Assembly: GCF_036046055.1 (NCBI RefSeq)
Contig: NZ_CP107939.1
Span: 5,022,001 to 5,086,000 of the forward strand
Length of the DNA stretch: 64,000 nucleotides
Direction: 5' to 3'
Source: Nocardia sp. NBC_00403
GTDB lineage: Bacteria; Actinomycetota; Actinomycetes; Mycobacteriales; Mycobacteriaceae
The notes under the pieces were generated by a model, which saw nothing but the letters and a program-made list of their open reading frames with translations, was not told where the DNA came from and made no database searches. Shown here piece by piece: positions 34,524 to 42,800 of this stretch. The position numbers and the translations under genes were made by a program. Position 1 is the first letter of the stretch. Each line of letters starts with the position of its first letter.

Positions 34524-37500
34524 GTGATTTTGCTGCTGTCCACGTCCGACACCGATCTGTTGAGCGCGCGCGCGAGTGGCGCCGACTATCGATGGGGCAA
34601 TCCCGCTCGGTTGCTGGTCGAAGACCTGCCCGCGCTGCTCGACGGCGCCGATCTGGTGATCGTGCGGATCCTCGGCGGAAAGCGGGCCTGGGAAGATGGC
34701 TTGGAAGCGGTGCGTGTCAGTGGAGTGCCGATGGTGGCGCTCGGTGGCGAGCTCGCGCCCGACGCCGAATTGATGGAGTGCTCGACGGTGCCCGGCGGCG
34801 TTGCCGCCGACGCACACAACTACCTCGCGGCCGGTGGTGCGACGAATCTGCTTCAGTTGCACAACTTCTTGTCCGACACCGTGCTGCTCACCGGGCACGG
34901 CTTCGAGCCGCCCGTGCAGTTGCCGAGCTGGGGCGAGCTGGCGCGCACCGCGGCGACGGTCGACGGCCCGACCGTCGCGGTCATCTACTACCGTGCACAG
35001 CACCTCGCGGGGAATACCGGATACATCGATGCGCTCTGTGCCGCAATCGAGAACGCCGGAGCGCGGCCCCTGCCGCTCTACTGTGCGTCGTTGCGCACCG
35101 CCGAACCCGCATTGCTCGACACACTCCGGCAGGCCGATGCACTGGTGGTGACGGTGCTCGCGGCCGGCGGGTCCAAGCCCGCGACCGCGTCCGCCGGTGG
35201 CGACGACGAGGCGTGGGACGTCGCGGCGTTGGCCGAGCTCGATGTGCCTATCCTGCAAGGCCTCTGCCTGACCAGCGGCCGCGCGCAGTGGGAGGCCAAC
35301 GACGACGGGCTCTCGCCCCTCGATGTGGCCACTCAGGTGGCGGTGCCGGAATTCGACGGCCGGATCATCACGGTGCCGTTCTCGTTCAAGGAATTCGACG
35401 CCGACGGTCTGTCCACCTACGTGCCGGACCTCGAGCGCGCGGCGCGGGTGGCGGGTATCGCGGTGCGGCATGCGCGGCTGCGTCACATTCCGGCCGCACA
35501 GCGTCGGGTCGCCTTGATGATGTCGGCCTATCCGACCAAACACGCCCGCATCGGCAACGCGGTCGGCTTGGACACCCCGGCGAGCGCGATCCGATTGCTC
35601 ACCGAGATGCGTTCGGCTGGTTACGATCTGGGGCCTGCTGGTGCGGTTCCCGGGCTGCAGGAGCGCGATGGCGACGCGCTTATTCACGCGCTCATCGCTG
35701 CGGGTGGTCAAGATCCCGACTGGTTGACGGCCGAACAGCTCGAAGGCAATCCGATCCGGATCAGCGCGACGCAGTACGCGGCGTGGTTCGACACGCTGCC
35801 CGAGGACCTGCGCGAGGCCGTGATCGAGGCGTGGGGCCCGCCGCCCGGGGAGCTGTATGTCGATCGCTCCGCCGATCCCAACGGCGAAATCGTCATTGCT
35901 GCATTACATTTCGGCAATGTGGTGTTGATGGTGCAGCCGCCGCGTGGTTTCGGTGAGAACCCGGTCGCCATCTACCACGACCCGGATCTGCCGCCGAGCC
36001 ATCACTATCTCGCGGCCTACCGCTGGATCGCCGCACCGGACGGGTTCGCCGCCGACGCCATGGTGCACCTCGGCAAGCACGGCAACCTGGAGTGGCTGCC
36101 GGGCAAGACTCTCGGCATGTCCGCTTCGTGCGGCACCGATGCAGCGCTCGGTGAGCTGCCGCTGATCTATCCGTTCCTCGTCAACGATCCGGGTGAGGGC
36201 ACGCAGGCCAAACGTCGAGCACACGCCACCCTGATCGATCACCTGATCCCGCCGATGGCGCGTGCCGAAAGCTATGGCGACATTTCACGTCTGGAGCAGC
36301 TGCTCGACGAGCATGCCAATATCTCCACCCTCGACCCCGGCAAACTGCCCGCGATCCGGCAGCAGATCTGGACGCTGATGCGCGCGGCGAAGATGGACCA
36401 CGATCTCGGGTTGGCCGAGCGCCCTGAAGAGGACGTCTTCGACGACATGCTGCTGCACGTCGACGGCTGGCTCTGCGAGATCAAGGACGTGCAGATCCGC
36501 GACGGATTGCACATTCTCGGGCAGTCGCCTACCGGGGAGAGCGAACTCGACCTGGTGCTCGCCATGCTGCGGGCGCGGCAATTGTGGGGTGGGGAGCGGA
36601 ATGTGCCGGGGCTGCGCGAGGCGCTCGGGCTCGACGAATCCGGAACCGAGGCCCGTGAGCGCGTCGACCGGGTGGAAGCCCAAGCGCGCGGGCTGGTCTC
36701 GGCGCTGCAGGCGGCCGACTGGTCCGTCGATGTCGTGGACACGCTCACCGACAACCCTGCGGCGCGGCAGGTGCTGCGGTTCGCCGCCACCGAAGTGGTG
36801 CCGCGGCTGCGCCAGACCGGCATCGAGATCGACCGGGTCCTGCACGCGCTCAACGGCGGATTCATCCCGGCGGGCCCGAGCGGTTCGCCGTTGCGCGGGT
36901 TGATCAACGTGCTGCCGACCGGCCGCAATTTCTACTCCGTCGACCCGAAGGCGGTGCCGTCGCGACTGGCCTGGGAAACCGGGCAGGCCATGGCCGATTC
37001 GCTGCTGGATCGATACCGGGCCGACCACGGCGAATACCCGCGTTCGGTGGGACTCTCGGTGTGGGGCACCTCGGCGATGCGCACCTCCGGCGACGATATC
37101 GCCGAAGTTCTTGCGCTGCTCGGCGTCCGGCCGGTGTGGGATGAGGCCAGCCGCCGCGTCACCACGCTCGAGGTCATTTCCCTGGCGGAGCTCGCCCGCC
37201 CCCGCATCGATGTCACCGTGCGGATCAGCGGATTCTTCCGCGACGCGTTCCCGCACGTGCTTGCACTGCTGGACGACGCGGTGCGGCTGGTGGCCGAGCT
37301 GGACGAGCCACTGAAGTCGAATTACGTACGCGCGCACGCACAGGCCGACCTCGCCGAACACGGCGACCAGCGCCGCGCGACCACCCGCATCTTCGGCTCC
37401 AAGCCGGGCACCTACGGCGCGGGCATCCTGCAGTTGATCGACTCGAAGAGCTGGCGCACCGACGACGACCTCGCTCAGGTGTACACCGCGTGGGGCGGCT

Positions 37501-38096
37501 TCGCCTACGGCCGTGACCTCGACGGCGCGCCCGCGGCCGACGACATGCGCACCGCCTACCGGCGGATCACGGTGGCCGCCAAGAACACCGACACCCGCGA
37601 ACACGACATCGCCGACTCCGACGACTACTTCCAGTACCACGGCGGCATGGTCGCCACCGTGCGCGCGCTGACCGGCAAGAACCCCGAGGCGTACATCGGT
37701 GACAGCACCCGCCCTGACGCGGTGCGCACCCGCACCCTCTCGGAGGAGACCTCACGGGTCTTCCGTGCCCGCGTGGTGAACCCGCGCTGGCTGGAGGCGA
37801 TGCGCCGCCACGGTTACAAGGGCGCATTCGAAATGGCTGCCACTGTCGACTACCTCTTCGGATACGACGCAACCACCAACGTCGTCGCCGACTGGATGTA
37901 CGAAAAGCTCGCGGAGAGTTACGTTTTCGACGATGTGAACCGGAAGTTCATGGAGCAGTCCAACCCGTGGGCGCTGCACGGAATTGCCGAGCGGCTGCTG
38001 GAGGCCGCCGAGCGGGACCTGTGGGAGCAGCCGGAGCAGGCCACGCTCGATCGGTTGCGGCAGGTCTACCTGGAGACCGAGGGCGAGCTCGAGTAG
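34524..38096 (+). CDS. cobN: Cobaltochelatase large subunit CobN
   Basis: 1190 residues from the GTG at 34524, nine bases after GAGGAAGG. CobN binds hydrogenobyrinate a,c-diamide and with the CobST ATPase inserts cobalt. The magnesium-chelatase H-type core shows H-L-G-K-H-G-N-L-E-W-L-P-G-K, Y-P-F-L-V-N-D-P-G-E-G-T-Q-A-K-R-R and G-V-R-P-V-W-D. The C-terminal region has F-E-M-A-A-T-V-D-Y-L-F-G-Y-D. cobS and cobT are not in the window. Expression should follow the riboswitch. Confidence 0.97.
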   Translation: MILLLSTSDTDLLSARASGADYRWGNPARLLVEDLPALLDGADLVIVRILGGKRAWEDGLEAVRVSGVPMVALGGELAPDAELMECSTVPGGVAADAHNYLAAGGATNLLQLHNFLSDTVLLTGHGFEPPVQLPSWGELARTAATVDGPTVAVIYYRAQHLAGNTGYIDALCAAIENAGARPLPLYCASLRTAEPALLDTLRQADALVVTVLAAGGSKPATASAGGDDEAWDVAALAELDVPILQGLCLTSGRAQWEANDDGLSPLDVATQVAVPEFDGRIITVPFSFKEFDADGLSTYVPDLERAARVAGIAVRHARLRHIPAAQRRVALMMSAYPTKHARIGNAVGLDTPASAIRLLTEMRSAGYDLGPAGAVPGLQERDGDALIHALIAAGGQDPDWLTAEQLEGNPIRISATQYAAWFDTLPEDLREAVIEAWGPPPGELYVDRSADPNGEIVIAALHFGNVVLMVQPPRGFGENPVAIYHDPDLPPSHHYLAAYRWIAAPDGFAADAMVHLGKHGNLEWLPGKTLGMSASCGTDAALGELPLIYPFLVNDPGEGTQAKRRAHATLIDHLIPPMARAESYGDISRLEQLLDEHANISTLDPGKLPAIRQQIWTLMRAAKMDHDLGLAERPEEDVFDDMLLHVDGWLCEIKDVQIRDGLHILGQSPTGESELDLVLAMLRARQLWGGERNVPGLREALGLDESGTEARERVDRVEAQARGLVSALQAADWSVDVVDTLTDNPAARQVLRFAATEVVPRLRQTGIEIDRVLHALNGGFIPAGPSGSPLRGLINVLPTGRNFYSVDPKAVPSRLAWETGQAMADSLLDRYRADHGEYPRSVGLSVWGTSAMRTSGDDIAEVLALLGVRPVWDEASRRVTTLEVISLAELARPRIDVTVRISGFFRDAFPHVLALLDDAVRLVAELDEPLKSNYVRAHAQADLAEHGDQRRATTRIFGSKPGTYGAGILQLIDSKSWRTDDDLAQVYTAWGGFAYGRDLDGAPAADDMRTAYRRITVAAKNTDTREHDIADSDDYFQYHGGMVATVRALTGKNPEAYIGDSTRPDAVRTRTLSEETSRVFRARVVNPRWLEAMRRHGYKGAFEMAATVDYLFGYDATTNVVADWMYEKLAESYVFDDVNRKFMEQSNPWALHGIAERLLEAAERDLWEQPEQATLDRLRQVYLETEGELE

Positions 38097-38628
38097 CTCC
38101 GCTGGGAGCGGCTGTCGATCTGGTTCGACCGGCCAGGCGGCCTCGGCGCGGGTGCGCTCAACTCGGGGCGGGCGGACCTGGCCACCGTTGCCGACGTCTT
38201 TGCCGCGGATCGGCGAGTTCCCTCATGGTCGTTCATCTTCTGTGCGCGGCGATACGTCGATCCCGAGATGGTCTTGCGGCTGGTCGTCCAAACGTCGTCT
38301 CGGAGTCGTGTATTCGGCCGAATCCGTTGCGGTGCACTGTGGTTGGTTCGTTTCAACGTCAATTCGGCTGCCTCGATCACCGAGGGTGCGGGCGGGTGCG
38401 GAACCGACATGTCGGTTTATTCGGATCCCGCACGTTGTGGTGTGAAATGGAATTGCGAGAATTTCAACCACCCAATTTCTTGGGCAGCCGAATTAATTGA
38501 TCTTGCAAGACAATTCGATTTCGTGATTCTATCGACAGCGATAGCGGTTGGGGCGCATGATTATCCGTGTCCCATTTGCCGATTCTCGGGGTACGTCAAT
38601 CGAATCGGCCGGATGATTGGAAAGTCTT
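38097..38628. other. Region without an intact gene after cobN
   Basis: 532 bases. Straight after the cobN stop the same frame reads about 65 codons of protein-like sequence (S-I-W-F-D-R-P-G-G-L-G, A-D-L-A-T-V-A-D-V-F, Y-V-D-P-E-M-V) with no start. It is perhaps a gene scrap. From about 38430 the DNA turns AT-rich, which fits a promoter for the next gene. Confidence 0.4.
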
Positions 38629-39159
38629 ATGATGATCAAGAGATTGATAGCGGCAACGATGTTCACTGTCGCCGCGACGGGCATCGCCGCGGCGACTGCG
38701 CACGGTCAGCCGGTGGCGCCGGGCGCAGAGTTCGAAGGGATGGACAGCGGCGTCGTCTACACGGCCGCGGTAGCACCCGACCGTTCGAGTGCGACGGTCA
38801 CGCTGGCGCCGGGGACGTTCGAGGTGACGCCCACCACGGGCGTGATCACGGTGCTGGCGCCCGACGGGTCGGTGGTCGGCTCGCTGCCGACGGCGGTGCA
38901 GACCGTCGGCGGTCAGCAGGTGCAGGTCATGCCGCAAATCGACAGCACGGCAACAGCTTTGACGCTGACGCCGCTCGGTGCAGTGGCGCCGGAACCCGGT
39001 GCGTTGCAGAACATCGGTGACGCGGGCACCACTATCGCGGGTATTGCGATCGGTTGCGTCGTCGGGGCGCTCATCGGGCTCATCTTCCTCGTCGTCACGG
39101 CCATTCCCGGCTGTATCGTCGGCGCGATCGTCGGTGGAATCATCGGCGCCAATCAGTGA
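38629..39159 (+). CDS. Secreted glycine-zipper protein, paralogue of 22888-23481
   Basis: 176 residues from the ATG at 38629 (or 38632), with GGAAAG upstream. The signal peptide has K-R, a hydrophobic run with A-A-T-G-I-A-A-A-T, and cleavage near A-H-G-Q. The middle beta-rich domain shows A-T-V-T-L-A-P-G-T-F, V-I-T-V-L-A-P-D-G and L-T-L-T-P-L-G. A C-terminal glycine zipper follows: G-C-V-V-G-A-L-I-G-L-I and G-A-I-V-G-G-I-I-G. The layout matches the protein between cobL and cobK, so they are likely paralogues. It lies downstream of cobN in the same direction. Function unknown. Confidence 0.78.
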   Translation: MMIKRLIAATMFTVAATGIAAATAHGQPVAPGAEFEGMDSGVVYTAAVAPDRSSATVTLAPGTFEVTPTTGVITVLAPDGSVVGSLPTAVQTVGGQQVQVMPQIDSTATALTLTPLGAVAPEPGALQNIGDAGTTIAGIAIGCVVGALIGLIFLVVTAIPGCIVGAIVGGIIGANQ

Positions 39160-39270
39160 TTCATCAGCGCAGGACTGAATAAGCCATAGCGGATGTCCTC
39201 GACCGGGCTCGGTAGGAAATTGCCGCCCCGGCCGGGGATATTGCTGTTCAAATCTCTCGATACCATGAAT

Positions 39271-39642
39271 TCATAGGGCACCCGCCGCTTTACGGAACCG
39301 CTCAGCGGTGGCTCGCAGGTGCGCGGCGAGTTCGGATGCGTCGAGCACCTCGAAGTCGACATCGAGTAGCCCGAGATAGAGCGTCGACATCCGGGCAGTC
39401 GCCGACCGACCCCACCGCGACAGTGACTGCCTCGTCATCATCGAGCAATAACGGAGGCGGCGCGGATCCGGCGCCGAGCCGATACCCGCCTGCGGCGCCA
39501 GGAGTCGCGTCCGCGGGATAGCCCAGGTGCCGCAACCGCTCGACGTCGGTGCGAATGGTTTGCATCGACACCCTGTGCCGCTCGCCAACGCGGGTCCGGT
39601 CCAATCCCTGTGCAGCTGCAGCAGCGACAGCAGCCGCAGCAA
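39271..39642 (-). pseudogene. Decayed YafY-type HTH/WYL regulator
   Basis: Three pieces of one family appear in two frames. R-L-L-S-L-L-Q-L-H-R-D-W-T-G is near 39640-39590. R-T-D-V-E-R-L-R-H-L-G-Y-P, G-A-A-G-G-Y-R-L-G-A-G and L-L-L-D-D-D-E-A-V lie in a shifted frame to about 39390. L-G-L-L-D-V-D-F-E-V-L, E-L-A-A-H-L-R-A-T-A-E-R-F is back in the first frame. The roughly 180-residue WYL middle is missing. The gene has frameshifts and a large internal deletion and cannot work. Confidence 0.7.
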
Positions 39643-40081
39643 TCGTGCGGAGGTTTCCAGCCTTCCCCGATGATCTCAGGCATTGCGGATAGAACGCTTC
39701 CGCAAGCCTGCGCGCTCCGCGGGAGCGGCGGGCGTGGTAGATCGGTGGCTGCGCCGCGGACGAGCTCACCTTTCTCGCCCGCGGCGATGCGGTGGATGAT
39801 CGGCTGTGGTGCGCTGGAAGGGTGTCTGTATAGTGTGCGGTCGCAACTAGTTTCAGGTGCTAATGAAGTCTGGCCGGACGGATCGATTACCGGCCGCCAC
39901 CGTGTTGCGCTGCCTCGTCGTCGACGGCCCGCAGTGCACCGGTCAAGCTCGCCGAGCTACTGCATGCCGAGATCGCAAGGCGCATGGCCTCGTCGAGTGT
40001 CGGGTCGACTATTCGTGACCCGTGTGCAACAGGTTTCGAGACACTCCACCGCAGCTAGCCGATCAGAATTAGGGCCCCCAC
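39643..40081. other. Region without a supported gene
   Basis: 439 bases between the decayed regulator and the MFS fusion gene. Short open frames exist, one ending with V-K-L-A-E-L-L-H-A-E-I-A-R-R-M on the plus strand, but none has a start, a ribosome-binding site or a family match. It should hold the promoter of the MFS gene. Confidence 0.35.
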
Positions 40082-42673
40082 ATGACGAATTCCACGATTC
40101 AGGCACCGGCGGCGCCGCCGGTCCTGGACGCAGGCGAGGACGCGTCGCTGTCACACCGGCAGATCCTGACCATCCTGTCCGGCCTGCTGCTCGGCATCTT
40201 TCTGGCCGCACTCGACCAGAACATCGTGAGCGTGGCGATCGTCAAGATCTCGAACAGTCTGCACGGATTCGACGAGCAGGCCTGGGCGACAACGGCATAT
40301 CTGATCACCGCGACGATCACCACACCGCTGTACGGCAAGCTGGCCGACATCTATGGGCGAAAGCCCTTCTATCTCACCGCAATCGGCCTGTTCGTCCTCG
40401 GCTCCATCGCCTGTACCTTCGCGACCTCGATGTACGAACTCGCGGGTTTCCGGGCATTCCAGGGCCTCGGCGCCGGTGGGCTGATGTCGCTGGCCTTCAC
40501 CATCATCGGCGACATCGTGCCCGCCCGCGAACGTATGCGCTACCAGGGTTATTTCATGATGGTCTTCGGTTCGGCCACGGTCTTGGGCCCGGTGCTCGGC
40601 GGTTTCTTCTCCAACTACGACGACCTCTGGGGGCTCGAAGGCTGGCGCTGGGTATTCCTGGTGAACGTGCCGATCGGCGTGCTGGCGCTAGGTGTGGTCG
40701 CCAAAGTGCTCAATGTGCCGCATCAGCGTCAGCAGCACCGGATCGACTGGTTCGGCGCGTTGGCGTTGACGATCTGTGTGGTGCCGCTGCTGATCGTCGC
40801 TGAACAGGGCAGGAACTGGGGGTGGAGTTCCGACCGGGCACTGATCTGCTACGGCATCGGCGCGGCCGGGCTGGTGCTGTTCCTGTTCATCGAATTCCTG
40901 ATGAAGGACGCCGCGCTGATCCCGTTGCGGCTGTTCAAGAGTTCGACGTTCAGCGTCGCCATCATCGGTGGCTTCATCGTCGGTATCGCGATGTTCGGGG
41001 CCATCGTCATGGTGCCGCAGTATTTCCAGGTGGTGCGCGGCTACTCGCCGACGAAGTCGGGTCTGCTGATGCTGCCACTGGTGCTCGGCATCATGATCGG
41101 CTCGCAGGTGGCCGGGCAGATCACCAAGGCCACCGGTCATTACAAGGCGCTGCCGGTGCTCGGCTCCTTCGTGATGGCGGTCGGCGCCGCGCTGCACGCG
41201 CGCGTGCTCTATGACAGCCCGCTGTGGCAGCCGCTGGTGTACGCGGGAATCATCGGGGTCGGCCTCGGTGGCTGCATGCAGACGCTGATCATCGCGGCCC
41301 AAAACGCCGGTCCGCGTTCGGATATGGGCGTGTCGACGGCGGCCGCGACATTCTTCCGGCAAATGGGCGGGACGCTGGGGGTCGCGGTCTTCCTGACGAT
41401 TCTGTTCAACCTGTTGCCACACAAGATCATCGATGCGTTCGGCGGACAGCTGCCGGACGGTTTCGACGCCGCCCAGCTCAGCAGCATGCAGAGCAATACG
41501 AGTGGAATCGCGGAGCTGCCGGAGGATCTGCGGGTGCCGATCCTGACCGGATTCACCAGTTCCATGTCGGGAGTGTTCTACGTCGCCGCCGCGGTCGCGC
41601 TGCTCGGGGCGATTGTGCTGGTGTTCATGAAGGAGATTCCGCTGCAGGACGATCCGGTCCCGGGGTCCGCCGTGCCCGCGGAGGCCGAGCTCGTCGCGCA
41701 GTCGGTAGGCGCGGACTCCACGTGGGAGGAGTCGCAGGTGTGGGAGGGCGCCACGCAGGCCTTGTCCGAACCTGCGCCGGTGCTGGCGGGTGGGCACCTC
41801 TCGGTCGATCATCAGGGCAACGGTGTGTACCAGGTCTCGGTGTCGGGAACGACAGCGGCGGATCCGGATTCGATGGAAGTCCGCTCCGAACCCGATCGCC
41901 GCTCGATCCGCGGTCGTATCCGGCACGGGGACGGCCGGCCGGTGCCCGGAGCCGCGCTGACTCTGATCGACCAGCGTGGGCACCAGGTTTCCCGGGCGAC
42001 CGGCGATCCGCACGGCGGGTACGTCATCGGTGTGCCAGAGGGCGGTAACTACGTGCTGATCGCGTCCGCAACCGGACATCAGCCGGAGGCGGTGAGCGTC
42101 GCCGTCGGCCACCGGACCCTGCAATTGGATCTGACGCTCATGGGTTCCGGCGAGTTGTCGGGAGTGGTCAGATCGGCCCGGCGCGGCGAACCGCTGGCCG
42201 GCGCGACCGTCACGCTCACCGACATGCGCGGCGAGGTCGTCGGCGCGGCCATTACGGCGGGTGACGGCGTTTACGTCTGTCATGGCGTCGTGTCGGGCAC
42301 CTACACATTGGTCGCCGTCGCCGAGCATATGCGTCCGAACGCCGCCACCCTGACCATGCCCGACAGCGGCCTGCTGCGCCAGGACATCGACCTGGCTCCG
42401 ATGGCGGTGCTCGCCGGATCGGCATGGTCGGACGGCGACCGATTCGTTCCCGACGTCCAGATCACCGTCTTGGATGCTGACGGCGACCTGACCGCCACCG
42501 CTCGCACCGACGAGAACGGCCGCTACGTCGTCAGTGATCTACCCGAGGGGCAGTACACCGTGGTGGCTCGCGGCTATCCGCCGGTGTCCAGTCGCGTGAC
42601 GGTGATCGGTGGCGAAGTGGTCCATGACGTGAAACTCGGCTACGGACAGGATGATTCGGCGATCCATCGCTGA
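40082..42673 (+). CDS. DHA2-type MFS multidrug transporter fused to carboxypeptidase-regulatory-like domains
   Basis: 863 residues. Residues 1-520 are a 14-helix EmrB/QacA-type pump: L-A-A-L-D-Q-N-I-V-S-V-A (motif D1), G-K-L-A-D-I-Y-G-R-K-P (motif A), R-A-F-Q-G-L-G-A-G-G, and G-P-V-L-G-G (motif C). After a linker of about 90 residues, three beta-sandwich repeats fill residues 610-855, each with P-(V/L)-(P/A)-G-A or a variant, (G/N)-x-Y and (G/E)-x-Y-x-(L/V)-(V/I)-A. They resemble CarboxypepD_reg/CnaB folds. The pump should export drugs with protons. The C-terminal domains may sit outside or inside the membrane depending on helix count. Confidence 0.9.
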   Translation: MTNSTIQAPAAPPVLDAGEDASLSHRQILTILSGLLLGIFLAALDQNIVSVAIVKISNSLHGFDEQAWATTAYLITATITTPLYGKLADIYGRKPFYLTAIGLFVLGSIACTFATSMYELAGFRAFQGLGAGGLMSLAFTIIGDIVPARERMRYQGYFMMVFGSATVLGPVLGGFFSNYDDLWGLEGWRWVFLVNVPIGVLALGVVAKVLNVPHQRQQHRIDWFGALALTICVVPLLIVAEQGRNWGWSSDRALICYGIGAAGLVLFLFIEFLMKDAALIPLRLFKSSTFSVAIIGGFIVGIAMFGAIVMVPQYFQVVRGYSPTKSGLLMLPLVLGIMIGSQVAGQITKATGHYKALPVLGSFVMAVGAALHARVLYDSPLWQPLVYAGIIGVGLGGCMQTLIIAAQNAGPRSDMGVSTAAATFFRQMGGTLGVAVFLTILFNLLPHKIIDAFGGQLPDGFDAAQLSSMQSNTSGIAELPEDLRVPILTGFTSSMSGVFYVAAAVALLGAIVLVFMKEIPLQDDPVPGSAVPAEAELVAQSVGADSTWEESQVWEGATQALSEPAPVLAGGHLSVDHQGNGVYQVSVSGTTAADPDSMEVRSEPDRRSIRGRIRHGDGRPVPGAALTLIDQRGHQVSRATGDPHGGYVIGVPEGGNYVLIASATGHQPEAVSVAVGHRTLQLDLTLMGSGELSGVVRSARRGEPLAGATVTLTDMRGEVVGAAITAGDGVYVCHGVVSGTYTLVAVAEHMRPNAATLTMPDSGLLRQDIDLAPMAVLAGSAWSDGDRFVPDVQITVLDADGDLTATARTDENGRYVVSDLPEGQYTVVARGYPPVSSRVTVIGGEVVHDVKLGYGQDDSAIHR

Positions 42674-42744
42674 GCCATCGAGGCGCGCCGGCAGCCGCTG
42701 GACTCGTCGATTCGGCATCAGACCACGCCGGTGAGCTTTCGCGT

Positions 42745-42793
42745 GGTCGGGCTGCAACAGTGCGTGGCTTCGCGGTTATTGCAGCCCGAGACC
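42745..42793. terminator. 10-bp hairpin between convergent genes
   Basis: CGGGCTGCAA (42748-42757) and TTGCAGCCCG (42779-42788) are perfect complements on a 21-base loop, with GGT and ACC nearby outside. It serves the MFS fusion gene and the lipoprotein gene. Confidence 0.6.
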
Positions 42794-42800
42794 CGCGTGC

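Noticed and set aside
36285..37640. 451-codon open frame on the minus strand
   Set aside because: Antisense to cobN. The composition is typical of shadow frames.
38268..39020. 250-codon frame on the plus strand overlapping the glycine-zipper gene
   Set aside because: It shares a frame with the cobN tail scrap and overlaps the well-formed secreted protein in another frame.
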